NCBI GenBank assembly: GCA_900239685.1
Contig: OENT01000788.1
Coordinates: 1 to 64,000 of the forward strand
DNA from: Rotaria macrura
Taxonomy: Eukaryota; Rotifera; Eurotatoria; Philodinida; Philodinidae
DNA: 64,000 bases
Direction of reading: 5' to 3'
A program made the position numbers and the translations under genes. The notes under the pieces are model-generated. The model was not told where the DNA came from. It made no database searches and saw nothing but the letters and a program-made list of their open reading frames with translations. Of the stretch, positions 49,401 to 60,200 are shown in pieces; position 1 is the first letter of the stretch; each line of letters begins with the position of its first letter.

Positions 49401-50939
49401 AGTACTATCATGTTGTTTTGTCTCCTCCGGTTTCTCCATGGGAAACATCATTAATCATTGCAGTTCTAAGAAGGAAAAAACTAATCGTCGATATTTGTAC
49501 GATATTATAATCTAATGAAAATTAATTATAGCATACAGAACGACTTTTAAACAAAAAATGAAACATGACAGAAGGCCACTAGTCGTATAGTTATCATTTG
49601 AAGTTCATGTGTTCATCACTTCCTATGTTGATATTTGTGAGTCAAGGCTTTGATTGGATTGATGAAAAAAAACAGAGCAGGAAATTAGCGACCATAACTT
49701 ATTTATTGTCTCTGCTTCTTTTTTTTTATTACGAACTTCTCTCGTTCGATTATCTACACAAAGAAAGAAAACCACAATCTGGATACGATCGCTTGAGAGA
49801 AAAGTAAGGTCAATCTTTTCAGATCTTCTGTATCGTAGTTAGAATGAATTATGTTTCTACCCAAAGCTACAATCAACAACATTATTACGAAGAATATCTT
49901 ACCAGATGCTCGTTGCTTTATCAGACATCCTTTAGAATCATAAGTGCATTCATACGTTTGTTTAGAAATCGGTCAGTTATTAACGAATAATTTAGCTTCT
50001 AACGTCATTCTATGTTATAATTATTTCGAGTCATCGATCTTACGAACTTATCGTGTGTGGGAGTATTAATGTGTCTGTTATTAATCTTGCCATTTATTAC
50101 TACTTGTTATTCTCGGTACGAAATCTGTCTTCATGTATAATTGAGTCTTCGTACAACATTCATTGTAAAATTGAAAGAACATGATTTTAACTGAGCGGCT
50201 TGTATGTTTGTCATTTGAATAAATAAGGAAAAACAAATAATCGTGATTCCCGAGTAAAAAAATTGGACACATCGATCAAAGAAGTAAGAGAAAAAGAATT
50301 AATTTCTACCGTCTCTGACTAAGTCTCTCAACGAAGTAAAGGTCAAGTTTTACGCTTTTTTACTAGAAAGTAATTTTTCCAACATAGGATTAATTGTTCC
50401 TCTAACCATGACAAAAAAATGGCCTTATAATTATTTATTCCATCGTTTTCTTTCATGAGACACCAAAGAAAAAGAGAATCATTCATTTCATGAGAATCAA
50501 CATTAGTAAAAGGTTGTAATCGAAATTGTCATATAGGATAAGAGTACTGCGATCTTACTGTATATTGATATTTCATACTCGAAAATAGTTTAGGACGAAT
50601 ATTTCGTGCTTTTTTTAAAGTTTCCAGTACACAGATCATTTGTTAACGAGCAATCAAATGTGTCAACTGTTAATTTAAATACATAGATGCCTAATAATTA
50701 GTCTTTAAAACAGACAAATGATGCTTTTCGATGGAGACTTTATGCATATTTGGAAATGGCACACAAATAATACTAGTATATGCGTATAAAAAAAACAAAG
50801 ATCAACTAAGAAAGTTATTTAATGCGTCATTGATAGTTCGGCGATCAGAAAATATTTTGATTCATAGAAATTAAATGTCATAGAAGATAATAGACGAATA
50901 GTTACATATTGAATAGAGTTTCTTTCATTTCCCGCTTGC
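46457..50939. other. Long gene-free stretch
   Basis: About 4.5 kb of AT-rich sequence. Open frames present (for example 47476-47688, 47985-48239, 49598-49807) are short and lack motifs and splice partners. No RNA gene or repeat array was recognised. Confidence 0.5.
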
Positions 50940-50972
50940 AGTCACTTAGCATTATAGATTTTCTTTTCAAAC

Positions 50973-52340
50973 ATGAATCCGACCAATATGACTGGTAACG
51001 TTCGATTCAACGATCAATCAAATCAAAACAATTCCGTAATGTTAATGTTAAACGATACGTTCATTCGCAATCAAATAACTGAATTTATACAAAAAGTCAA
51101 TTTTTGGATAACAATCGTGGAAATTCTTATGGTTATATGTGGAATACTAGGTAATGGCCTAGCACTCATTGTTATTAATCGTCGTTCACTACGTGGCACA
51201 TCATCAAGCGTATTCATAACATATTTAGCAATATTTGATATTTTAGTTCTTGTTGTTCATGTAACAAATTTAGCATTGTCACATTATACTCAATCATATA
51301 TATTACATTGTTGTCTTACTTATCTAACAGATCTTGTTACATTTTGCAGCGTTTGGGTTATGGTTATAATGACATTAGAACGTTGTGTTGCTGTACATTC
51401 ACCATTTCTAGCGAAACGTTTTTGTACACCAGAACGTGCACGTTATTCAATATATATACTTATAGTTTTTGCATTTGTTCTATTTTCATTGTCATTCCCG
51501 ACTATATATACAGTAGATAGAATTCAACAAAAATGTATTGTTCGTCATCAATATCAAAAGATAATACGTATTGTCAAACCTACCATATTTTATTTTGTAC
51601 CCGATGTGCTTTTATTAGCAAACTTGTTCGTTATCTACGAATTATTTATGGCTAAACGACAACGCACAAAAACATTAATGAATCTTGAGAATGCTATTCA
51701 TCAAGTCAATGCTGTAGCATTCAATAGAAAACAACGACAATTAACACTAATGCTTGTTACAGTATCATTAAGTTTTTATTTATTTACAACACCAGCTATC
51801 ATCGATTATATTCGTCAGATGAATCCACCTACACATTATGATTTAAAACGACTTAAGTTACGTTTTTTAATGACGAATTTAACTGTTCTTTGGCTTCAAA
51901 TGAGTTCAGCTGTAGGGTTGCGCATATTAAAAAATTAATACTCTTCATTTTCTCTTTTAATTTAGACGAATTTTTTATTTTATTGTTTGGCTGGTTCAAA
52001 GTTTCGGGCAGCATGTTATGAAACAATCAGTGATGTTTGGGATTTTATACAATCCGAATCAAATAATGATATTAATCAAGGAGAAACACATAGAGACATG
52101 CGACGACGACTTCGACGACGTCAAAATAAAAATGATATTCAATTAAAGTCGAATTTCAGTCGAAATGGTCTTAGTGAACCCGAATGTAGTCAACGTAGAC
52201 GTACGTCAACTTCTGTAACACAAACATGCATATATCCATTAAGTAATTCATCGAAACGACCAAGCGATGAAACCATCACTAGTACGCAACTGAACAGTAG
52301 ACGACAATCGAAAGTAATATCGGGTGTTGATGAAGTTTAA
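50973..52340 (+). CDS. Class A (rhodopsin-like) GPCR
   Basis: Two exons (50973-51911, 51966-52340), split by a 54-bp phase-0 intron inside TM7, give 437 aa. The N-terminus carries sequons (NMT, NNS, NDT). TM1 has GNGLAL and TM2 has LAIFDILVL (the conserved Asp). TM3 ends LERCVAV, where ERC replaces (D/E)RY. A Cys before TM3 (LHCC) and one in extracellular loop 2 (QQKCIV) can form the usual disulphide. TM6 is LTLMLVTVSLSFYLFTTP. TM7, restored across the intron, reads TNFLFYCLAGSKFR, keeping Asn and Tyr but lacking the Pro of NPxxY. A roughly 105-residue Arg/Ser-rich cytoplasmic tail follows. It looks like a peptide-receptor type, but the ligand is unknown. An acceptor-like CCCGCTTGCAG ends 31 nt before the ATG, and AATAAA lies 18 nt after the stop. 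Confidence 0.88.
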
Positions 52341-52357
52341 TCAATTTGTATATCCTA

Positions 52358-52363
52358 AATAAA
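52358..52363 (+). promoter_or_regulatory. Polyadenylation signal AATAAA of the GPCR gene
   Basis: The hexamer begins 18 nt after the stop codon in the sense orientation, implying a very short 3'UTR. Confidence 0.55.
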
Positions 52364-54427
52364 ATCAGTAGGTTGAAAATGTCTTTCGTTTTGTTTGCTA
52401 TTGACACTTATTTTCTTTCTTCTTCTTTCATGTTATGTTTTTAGTTCGAATATCAGTTTGTTCATCCTTATTAGAAGAACAGTCTTGGAATTCTTTTGTT
52501 GATTCGAACTTAAAGCCGATAGAAAGAAATATCTTGTCCTATGAAAACAAACATAACCGAGTATATGTTGAATAGTACCGTATAATTAATTTAGAAAATT
52601 CATTTTTTTTTGGGATTATACGATACATAGTATTTGAAAAGTGTGTCGACAAAGGAGATTTCATTAATTTTGAGAGTCTATCAGTTAGAGCTATACGTAT
52701 GTTTCATCGATGATCATGTTCATTTTTCCAGAAATTTTTCTATTAGTCTTGATAAAAAATTTTGTTTTTTGTACATCACGTTCATGATGGGAACACTGAG
52801 AATAAATTAATTTTTTCATGCTGTAACATATTATAAAAATGAAACATGAAATCCTAGTTTCATTTGATTGTGTTTTCTTTTTAGATTCAGATCAATTACT
52901 TCATAAAATAGGGGTCGGTTGGTTTCGCTCATTGATAGAATCACTTCAATTCATATGTTTAAAAATACAAACCTTTAATTTGAAGGGAGTTGCGTGTAGC
53001 TAGAGAAAAAATTGAGTGGAGCTCTGATGTTATAATGAACTTTGTAACGCGTTGCATTGTAATTGAGAACGATTCGAATTAAGATAATCAAATACTTGTG
53101 ATTAAATATAACGTATGATTATTTGCCTTGTTTCTTTTGACATGTTGCTACTTTGGAGAATTCTGGATATTCTGAAAAAAGACAACGATAATTTGACTTA
53201 TCTGTTGTATACTTGATTGATTTGATTGCAGTTTGGATTTTCAATTCTTTAATTCGGTCGATAGTAACGTTTCGTTTCATATGAGTTGATAAAATATGTG
53301 AATTAGAAAATTTCTTCTAACTTATTTCAAATGATTATGTTGTTATTATTATATGGCATCGATGTCGATCAGACATATTATTCGAATGATAAACGATACT
53401 GTGCTTGTGTCTACAGAAGATAGTTCATAGATTGAATATCTTTGTTTGCTCTACGTAGAAATTGAAAACAAACACCGATGAAACTTTCAAAACATTTTTT
53501 TTAATCATTTCAAGATCAAATAACTCGTTTAGAAATCTATCATTAAATGTTCATGGTAGTAAATTAAATTACAAGTCATATGCTTCACATGTCTTCATTT
53601 TGTTAGCCTTTTAAAGATTCATACCGATTCCAAGAGCGTAACTGAATAAATAATACGTTACAAGTCATTTTTTAGCAATTGAAGTTAAAAAAAAACTTCA
53701 ACGAAAATTTTGTACGAAGACTTTCACAAATAGAACGTAGTCGAACCAAATAATGGGTTAGAAATTTCTTAGATATCCCATTAAAAAGAGAAACATTTGT
53801 TATGGAATTTCTTGAAGATCTAAATCTACTGAGTGAGCATGGAAAAACTAACGTTAGGATATTGTTAATTGTTATTCTTCATTTTAATGTATTATGCTTC
53901 TTACGTAGCCGATATCTCAATTTCTGATAGTATGAATAATAGTGATTATGTATATCTTCGAAATGAAGTTTTTAATTCGATATTTTCCTAAATTTAAACT
54001 TAAAAGTATCAACAATATTTTTCATGAAAATCTGATGTTATCCAGACATATTCTTATAGATGATCATGTTATCAAAAAACAAGCATTCTTTAATCGATAT
54101 TTTTCTAAAAGGTTTTACAAATTCAAGTTTAACGCACAATGATGTTGCTTTCAAAATCATTTTTCCATATTTTTTTCGGACATCAATAACAATAAAGAAG
54201 AGAAAAAAAGAAAACGATCGACGGCAAGTCTAAAAACAAACAACGAAAGAGTGTCTTTGTTTCTAACAAATATCATTAACCATATAGAGGACACTAACAA
54301 GAACACACACATGCACGCAAAACAATCACCGTTGACATAATGTTAAAACATGAAAAGAAAAGAGCAGAAGAACATCGCACGTCGAATAACCAAATATATA
54401 TTTGATTTATTTTTAATGTTCATTAAT
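52364..54427. other. Gene-free stretch between convergent gene ends
   Basis: AT-rich sequence lies between the GPCR (+) and SSR2 (-). The open frame at 53942-54142 is Lys/Phe-rich and unsupported. No repeat or RNA gene was recognised. Confidence 0.5.
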
Positions 54428-55649
54428 CTATTGAGCTTTTTTGGTTGTTTTATCTTTCGTTGCCAATGATTCATATTTGCTTTTGCTTTGAAACCAAAGG
54501 AAAAATGGAAAAACAATACATGGACTTGCCATTGCTGTGAAAAGAACCCAGTCGATCTTAATTGACAACACAAAATTCATCAATATCGATTTAAAATTCG
54601 AAAAGAACATCAAATACTAACAATATGCGATGAAAATCGTCGATCATATTCACGAGCTGTCAGTATGTAAACATCACCGATTTCCGATGAATAAGTTTTC
54701 TAAAAGCAAACAAAGCAAAAATAACTTCATTCAAAATTTTAATTATTTGTTATTGTAAACCATGAAAGGTCGGTCTTTTCCTCCTTGCACGAACCATTAT
54801 TTTTTCATAGGATACGGCAAAAATAGTTACGAACAAACAATTATTCAAAGTTTTTATTGTTTAAGTTCTATGTTTACTCATTTTTGATGTACGAAATTGA
54901 ATGTTTGACTAAATTTATTTCTTCACTATTCAATCGTAAGAAATGAAACTTTCTCTACTTTTAGGAAAATGCATATCACGCTTGAATTCATTTCCTTCTA
55001 TAAAAACATAATCATTTCCTATGACTGTCTCTTAATATTTTTTTTTGTTCAGCATGGGATCTCTTCCCTTCAAATAGGAGCTCAGGCATTCGCTGAATTT
55101 ACAATCAGCAGAAGAAAATGAATGACATTTTTCTTACTTGAGTAACAGTATTCTTTTCGCTCTTCTGATATGTTACAACAGCATGTGAACTATTGCTGAT
55201 ACCACTTTGTTTTGGTTTAAGAACAACGACATGTGTTAAATTTATTCCTCTAAATAGATTGGGAAAAAATATAAAACATATACACTAGAAAGTATCACAA
55301 AAATGAATATGAAACATACGCATTAATTCGTTCCCATTTAGGAGTGAGTGTACCAACAACCAATTCGTATTTGTCAGATGGATAACTATGAAGGTCATTC
55401 AAATTGACGTTAAATATTGTTCTAGAACAAGTACAATAAAAATCAATGAAAAAAACATCATTCTCAACTGTATTTCTCTTACGTTGGACCAGAATTGTAT
55501 AGACCATATTTAATAGTTAGTTCTTTATTCTGTACAATAAATCGATTGACCGTTTGTTTTGTAACGAATAAAAACGATTCCTCATCCTCTGTTTGACTGA
55601 AGACAACAGATACCAATGCAAGTAAAATCAATTGCGTCTTTAAAAACAT
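54428..55649 (-). CDS. SSR2: Translocon-associated protein subunit beta (TRAP-beta)
   Basis: Five minus-strand exons (55649-55493, 55431-55320, 55249-55138, 54699-54622, 54556-54428) sum to 588 nt, 195 aa (human 183). TRAP-beta is a single-pass ER membrane protein of the TRAP complex beside the Sec61 channel, helping translocation of secretory proteins. An N-terminal signal peptide (LKTQLILLALVSVVFS) is followed by a luminal domain with KQTVNRFIVQNKELTIKYGL, GTLTPKWERI and LTHVVVLKPKQSG, each matching human blocks such as LKAG. REYDRRFSSH precedes the membrane segment IDWVLFTAMASPCIVFPFFL. A short cytoplasmic lysine-rich tail (KYESLATKDKTTKK) corresponds to the human KYDTPKTKKN tail. The ATG at 55649 is chosen because it directly precedes the signal peptide; the frame extends further only through a GTG. 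Confidence 0.93.
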
Positions 55650-56051
55650 AGTGATCGATCTTCGAAAAAACACGAATAAAAAGCAATGTTATCGTTGTAT
55701 TCTGACCAACACTAGATTCTACCACCACGTAAACGAATTGAATCGTCCAATACGAATCAATGAAGTTGATATGTAAATTTAAAAGACATATTTTTCTAGA
55801 AAAACACGAAATTCAGTAACAAAACGATTCTTCTATCAAACCGAAACTCAAATTTTCGTTTACTACAAAGACAGAAAAGATGTCACCATATGTCACGAGT
55901 TATTTTATTGTGCACTGTGATACACAATCATGATCGCTATGTTCAATGTTATTTTATTCAATGATTGTGTCGATGATGCACATCGATAATCTGCAAAACA
56001 AAAAAGAAACCTTTGCCTAGTAAAATACAAGTTCAATTAACAACGAATTAC
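55650..56051. promoter_or_regulatory. Divergent promoter interval between SSR2 and the nuclear receptor
   Basis: About 400 bp separate the two divergent start codons, so the regulatory sequences of both genes should lie here. No specific element could be named. An acceptor-like GCCTAG (ending 56020) precedes the receptor frame, and TTTTTTCGAAG lies 10 nt upstream of the SSR2 ATG on the minus strand. Confidence 0.4.
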
Positions 56052-57173
56052 ATGGATTTCGTGTTAATCAAGAAACGTCGAAAATCATCGGTTATTTCAA
56101 ATGCATCGAATGTAGATAAAAAAGCGTCCATCTATCATAAAGGTTTCGTATGCGCAGTTTGTGACGCACCAGCAACAGGGTTCAACTTTGCTGTGATAAC
56201 ATGTATGTGTTGTAAAGCATTTTTTCGTCGTAATGCGTTATGTGGCTTAGAATCATTACAGTGTCGATATTTAACAGAAAATTGTGCTATTAATATTAAA
56301 ACACGTCGTGATTGTTCATATTGTCGTTTAAAAAAATGTTTTCAAGTTGGCATGAAGAAAGAATTAATATATACGGAAGAAGTTAAACTTCTGAAACGTA
56401 AAAAAATTCTTGAAAGTCGTCAAGTATCGGCGAATTCAATTCATTCCATTGATCGACTTGATGCAGTTAAACATTTTCCATTGAAAAATACGAATTTTGG
56501 TTGCATAGCAAGTATTTGCAATTCATATGAAGAACATTGCCGTTTACCGTTGATCAGATTTGAAAAACATGAATTCGAATTACTATGTCAAAAACCAATT
56601 AAATCGCGCATGAAAATAGAAAATTATTTTCGTTATTATAAGAAGCACGAAACATCATTATTCAGTTTTTTCAAGAATTTACCTGAATTTCAAGAATTTT
56701 CGGATGATCAACAATTAGCGTTAAGTGGGCATAAAATGCAATTTTTAATACGTATCAGTTTAATTGAAACATTAGATGATGAACAACCACTATGGCCTGC
56801 GATTAACTTATTACTGGAATCGTTATTTGGAAAATCGCTAATTGAAGAAACAACAATTTTATTACATAACTTTAAAGATCATATCAATGATTCTACATGT
56901 ATTCGATTATTAATAATAATCTTACTTTTTTCTACATATGATAAATATAATGGTTATACAGATACGTTATCTATATACAAAACTCAAGAAAAATACATTG
57001 ATTTATTATGTTTATACTTAGTGAAGCGTTACGGTGAATCGACAGCATTAAAAAAACTTTCAATATTGACACGTTATTGTTTACATTTATTAACAATAGG
57101 TCATGTTGCCGATTTAAGAAAGCAAGAAATAAAATTACAAGCTACTCATTCCTTCATGAGAATAACTGAATAA
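56052..57173 (+). CDS. Divergent single-exon nuclear receptor
   Basis: An intronless frame of 373 aa from the ATG at 56052 (the open frame extends a further 13 codons upstream). The DNA-binding domain has a first finger C-x2-C-x13-C-x2-C (CAVCDAPATGFNF..., CMCC) and a second finger C-x6-C-x9-C-x2-C ending CSYCRLKKCFQVGMKKE. The P-box reads CMCCKAFFRR where most receptors have CEGCKGFFRR; the extra Cys and Ala are unusual. The C-terminal two-thirds is helical and includes FFKNLPEFQEFSDDQQLALSG, reminiscent of helix 3-5 of ligand-binding domains, but no clear AF-2 helix ends the protein. Basic residues (KKRRKSS) lie at the N-terminus. It looks like a lineage-specific receptor, possibly from an expanded family. 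Absence of introns in an intron-rich neighbourhood suggests retroposition or intron loss. It ends 91 bp before TMEM168. Confidence 0.85.
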   Translation: MDFVLIKKRRKSSVISNASNVDKKASIYHKGFVCAVCDAPATGFNFAVITCMCCKAFFRRNALCGLESLQCRYLTENCAINIKTRRDCSYCRLKKCFQVGMKKELIYTEEVKLLKRKKILESRQVSANSIHSIDRLDAVKHFPLKNTNFGCIASICNSYEEHCRLPLIRFEKHEFELLCQKPIKSRMKIENYFRYYKKHETSLFSFFKNLPEFQEFSDDQQLALSGHKMQFLIRISLIETLDDEQPLWPAINLLLESLFGKSLIEETTILLHNFKDHINDSTCIRLLIIILLFSTYDKYNGYTDTLSIYKTQEKYIDLLCLYLVKRYGESTALKKLSILTRYCLHLLTIGHVADLRKQEIKLQATHSFMRITE

Positions 57174-57194
57174 AAATATGTACACACAGTGACT

Positions 57195-57222
<28 letters not shown>
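57195..57222. repeat. (TA)n microsatellite
   Basis: About 14 TA units lie in the 91-bp gap between the nuclear receptor stop and the TMEM168 start. Confidence 0.85.
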
Positions 57223-57227
<5 letters not shown>

Positions 57228-57255
57228 GTACAAATGATAATAAGCTAATTTTATA

Positions 57256-57264
57256 TGTTTTTAG
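57256..57264 (+). promoter_or_regulatory. Acceptor-like site abutting the TMEM168 start codon
   Basis: ATGTTTTTAG ends exactly one base before the ATG at 57265. If used as a spliced-leader acceptor it would leave no 5'UTR of its own. The alternative is a cis intron from an unrecognised 5' exon. Confidence 0.4.
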
Positions 57265-60200
57265 ATGTCAACAAAAAATATCCATCGACTTCTTTTATGC
57301 ATATCGAATTGTCTGATCTTTTTTGCTTGCATACATGATTTATTCATTGTTAAATATCGTTCGGATTCAAATTTAATATCACGTTGGATATTAATATTCA
57401 TATTAATACTCTATATTATACTTTTATTCTTCACACGTTTATTACCAAAGTTATTTTCGAATATATTCATATTTGTAACATCATTTCTAGTTGCAACATG
57501 TTTATCATTATCAACGTTTACATTAGTAAAAACTACAGTATCATCAACAACAAATTTCGTTCTACTCGACTTTCTACTAATACTATCAATTATATGTTCA
57601 TTTTTGTCAAATTTACTACGTTTATTAGATAATACAGCATTTTATTTTTTACATTATAATGAATTAGCTGAATTAATTGGTTTTACTTTTGGTTTATACA
57701 TAACAGCACAAGCCACATCTCTTTATTATTTAGTATTATCATTATTTTTACTAATCATAACGTTGCGCTTACGAGCATTTCATGCTTTTGTATTGTTATT
57801 CTTTACTTTGAGTTATTTTTATAATTACTATACGCCTTATTCCTATATAGCATGTTTTTGCTTTCTTTCACGCTTAATTGGACGTCCAATAATTGAACTG
57901 TACTTTATCTCTTTAACATCACTTGAACGTTGGATCTTATTACTACATTTATCGAATTCATATCGAGTACTATTTCAACGTGTGATGATTTTTGTTTATT
58001 GTGCACTACCATTTTATTGTATTTATATTATTGGAAAAACAGTTCGTTTACACGATGAATGGTTTATTATTGTACCAGTCTTTATAATAAGTGTAGGAGT
58101 CTGGTTTATATTTCGTTCTTTAACATTTAGTTTACTATGGATGTTATCAAATAAATTAATCGATTGTTATTTAACCATGATACAAGCAAATAATACTGAT
58201 GAACATCATAAAATTTCATTCACTAAATTAATGGCATCAAGAGGTATGTTTGAAGTGTGTAATCAAGATTACTTCTATGACATACCGAACTTGGAATCAG
58301 ATGCATTTCCAATAGAAGTACATTTTCATTGTAGCGCATAGAAAATTGATGAAAAATAATGTATCAGACAAATCATTATTTTATGCCCTCTTTAACTAAG
58401 AATACTTATTTTATTGCCTACTTGAATATATATGTCATGATACACGACAAAGTATGGGTTTCAAAATTGAATTTATAACAAAACATTCAACAGAACGAAA
58501 CATAAAAGTATGAAATAAAAAATTTCAAGAGAAATCTACATCGTACGATTATAACAGTCTATGTCTTTTCAAGCAATAAAACTAAAGATACCATAAAGAT
58601 ATTTTGTCAAGGAGAAAAAAAAACCCATCTTTGTTGAAATTTGAGACATAGAGTTATCTTCTCCAATGATGATTGTTCTGACCAACATTGACATTTAATC
58701 TTGATAGTACAATATCTTTCAAAGTACTAGAATTGTTTTATTTTTATATTATTTTTTTTTAACAAAGGTATTCGATATTTTGGTCTTATTGCTTGGCCTA
58801 TTTTGGTTTGTTCAACACTATTGACATGTTTTATTGGTTTATTGCATTATGATACATGTACAAGTTATTCTCTTGTACTATTTCTCTTAGCAATTGGATT
58901 CGAATGCTTGGTTGTGGCACTTGTCAAACAGCTGACATCTATCGTTGGTGGATCATGCATTGGCTATGCATTAGTGGCACCAGCATTTGAGTAAGTAATG
59001 TGATTTTTTTTCATCGAAACGTGAATATGTCAGCTGAAGAGGATTCAATAAATAGAATAAAACATGGCATTCTAGTTACGATTAGGGATGTACCGAGACT
59101 AAAAATTTGGTTTTCCAATTTTTTGTAAAATTAAGTCTTTGTTTTAAAAACACAGTGCTGGGAAAGTTCTTGAAATACTTGGTATTTTAGAGAAAACATT
59201 TCCCTACAAAATGAGAGGTGAACAAGGTTGGTGTGACTTATGCTTCAAGTTTTATTTCAATTCTGTGAAAAGCTCTATAACAGAGACCGAGACTCTCGGT
59301 CTCGGGTTTATGGCTTCCGACAAAACTGCAACAAAAACTTGATCTATAAGTCGCAAAAATTTCCCCTACATCTCGTTTTATAAAAAAAATGCTTGCTCTA
59401 CAAGCATGTGTGTTAATCTGAATTGTACCACATTCCTTAGCAAGAGAACAACTTCAAGAAAAGTGGGTAAAAACCGGGAAATACTCGGTACACCCCTAGT
59501 TACGATCAAATATGTAATTGTGGAGTGCTGCAGTTTTCAATCATAATACAGTATGACTAAATAAACATCAGATTTAAGTAAGAAATGAATATGTATGTTG
59601 ACCGAGAAACATTCTCAACGAAGTTAATGCAACATAAGTTGTTTAGAAAGAATAAATTTTTGTTTTGTGTCAAGGAAAATTTTTTCTTACTCTTGATTAT
59701 GCATAGTTCAGTAGAGATCAATGTTCGATACGTATTTACTTGTTTTCATACAATCTATAGAAAGGAAATAATCTACTTCACTTATTCAGGCAAACATACT
59801 ATTAAAAGTAACAAACATACCTGATTTCATACTTGTCTAAATAATTCAACAATATCACATACAGTTTTAGGATGTTTGTCTACTTCCCGTTATCATTACC
59901 ATGACTCATCCAAGTTTTATTCTATGTTCTAGTTTACAGATATTGATTTTGCACTGAAATAGAAAGAATTCAAACTAACACTTAATTGTTAACATTGATA
60001 AACTGAGAAAACAGTGTAAACTAACATCGTTTCTTTTGAACATGGCAAGAAAGATCTATCCATTTCTGATGAAAAATAAACCGATGAGCACTATATGAAT
60101 ATAGAATATGTATGTGAATGAGAAAAAGAACATGATTCATTTTTGATTACCAATTGGTTAGAACGAGAAGAAATATTAAATAAAATCATGTTTGATTTCT

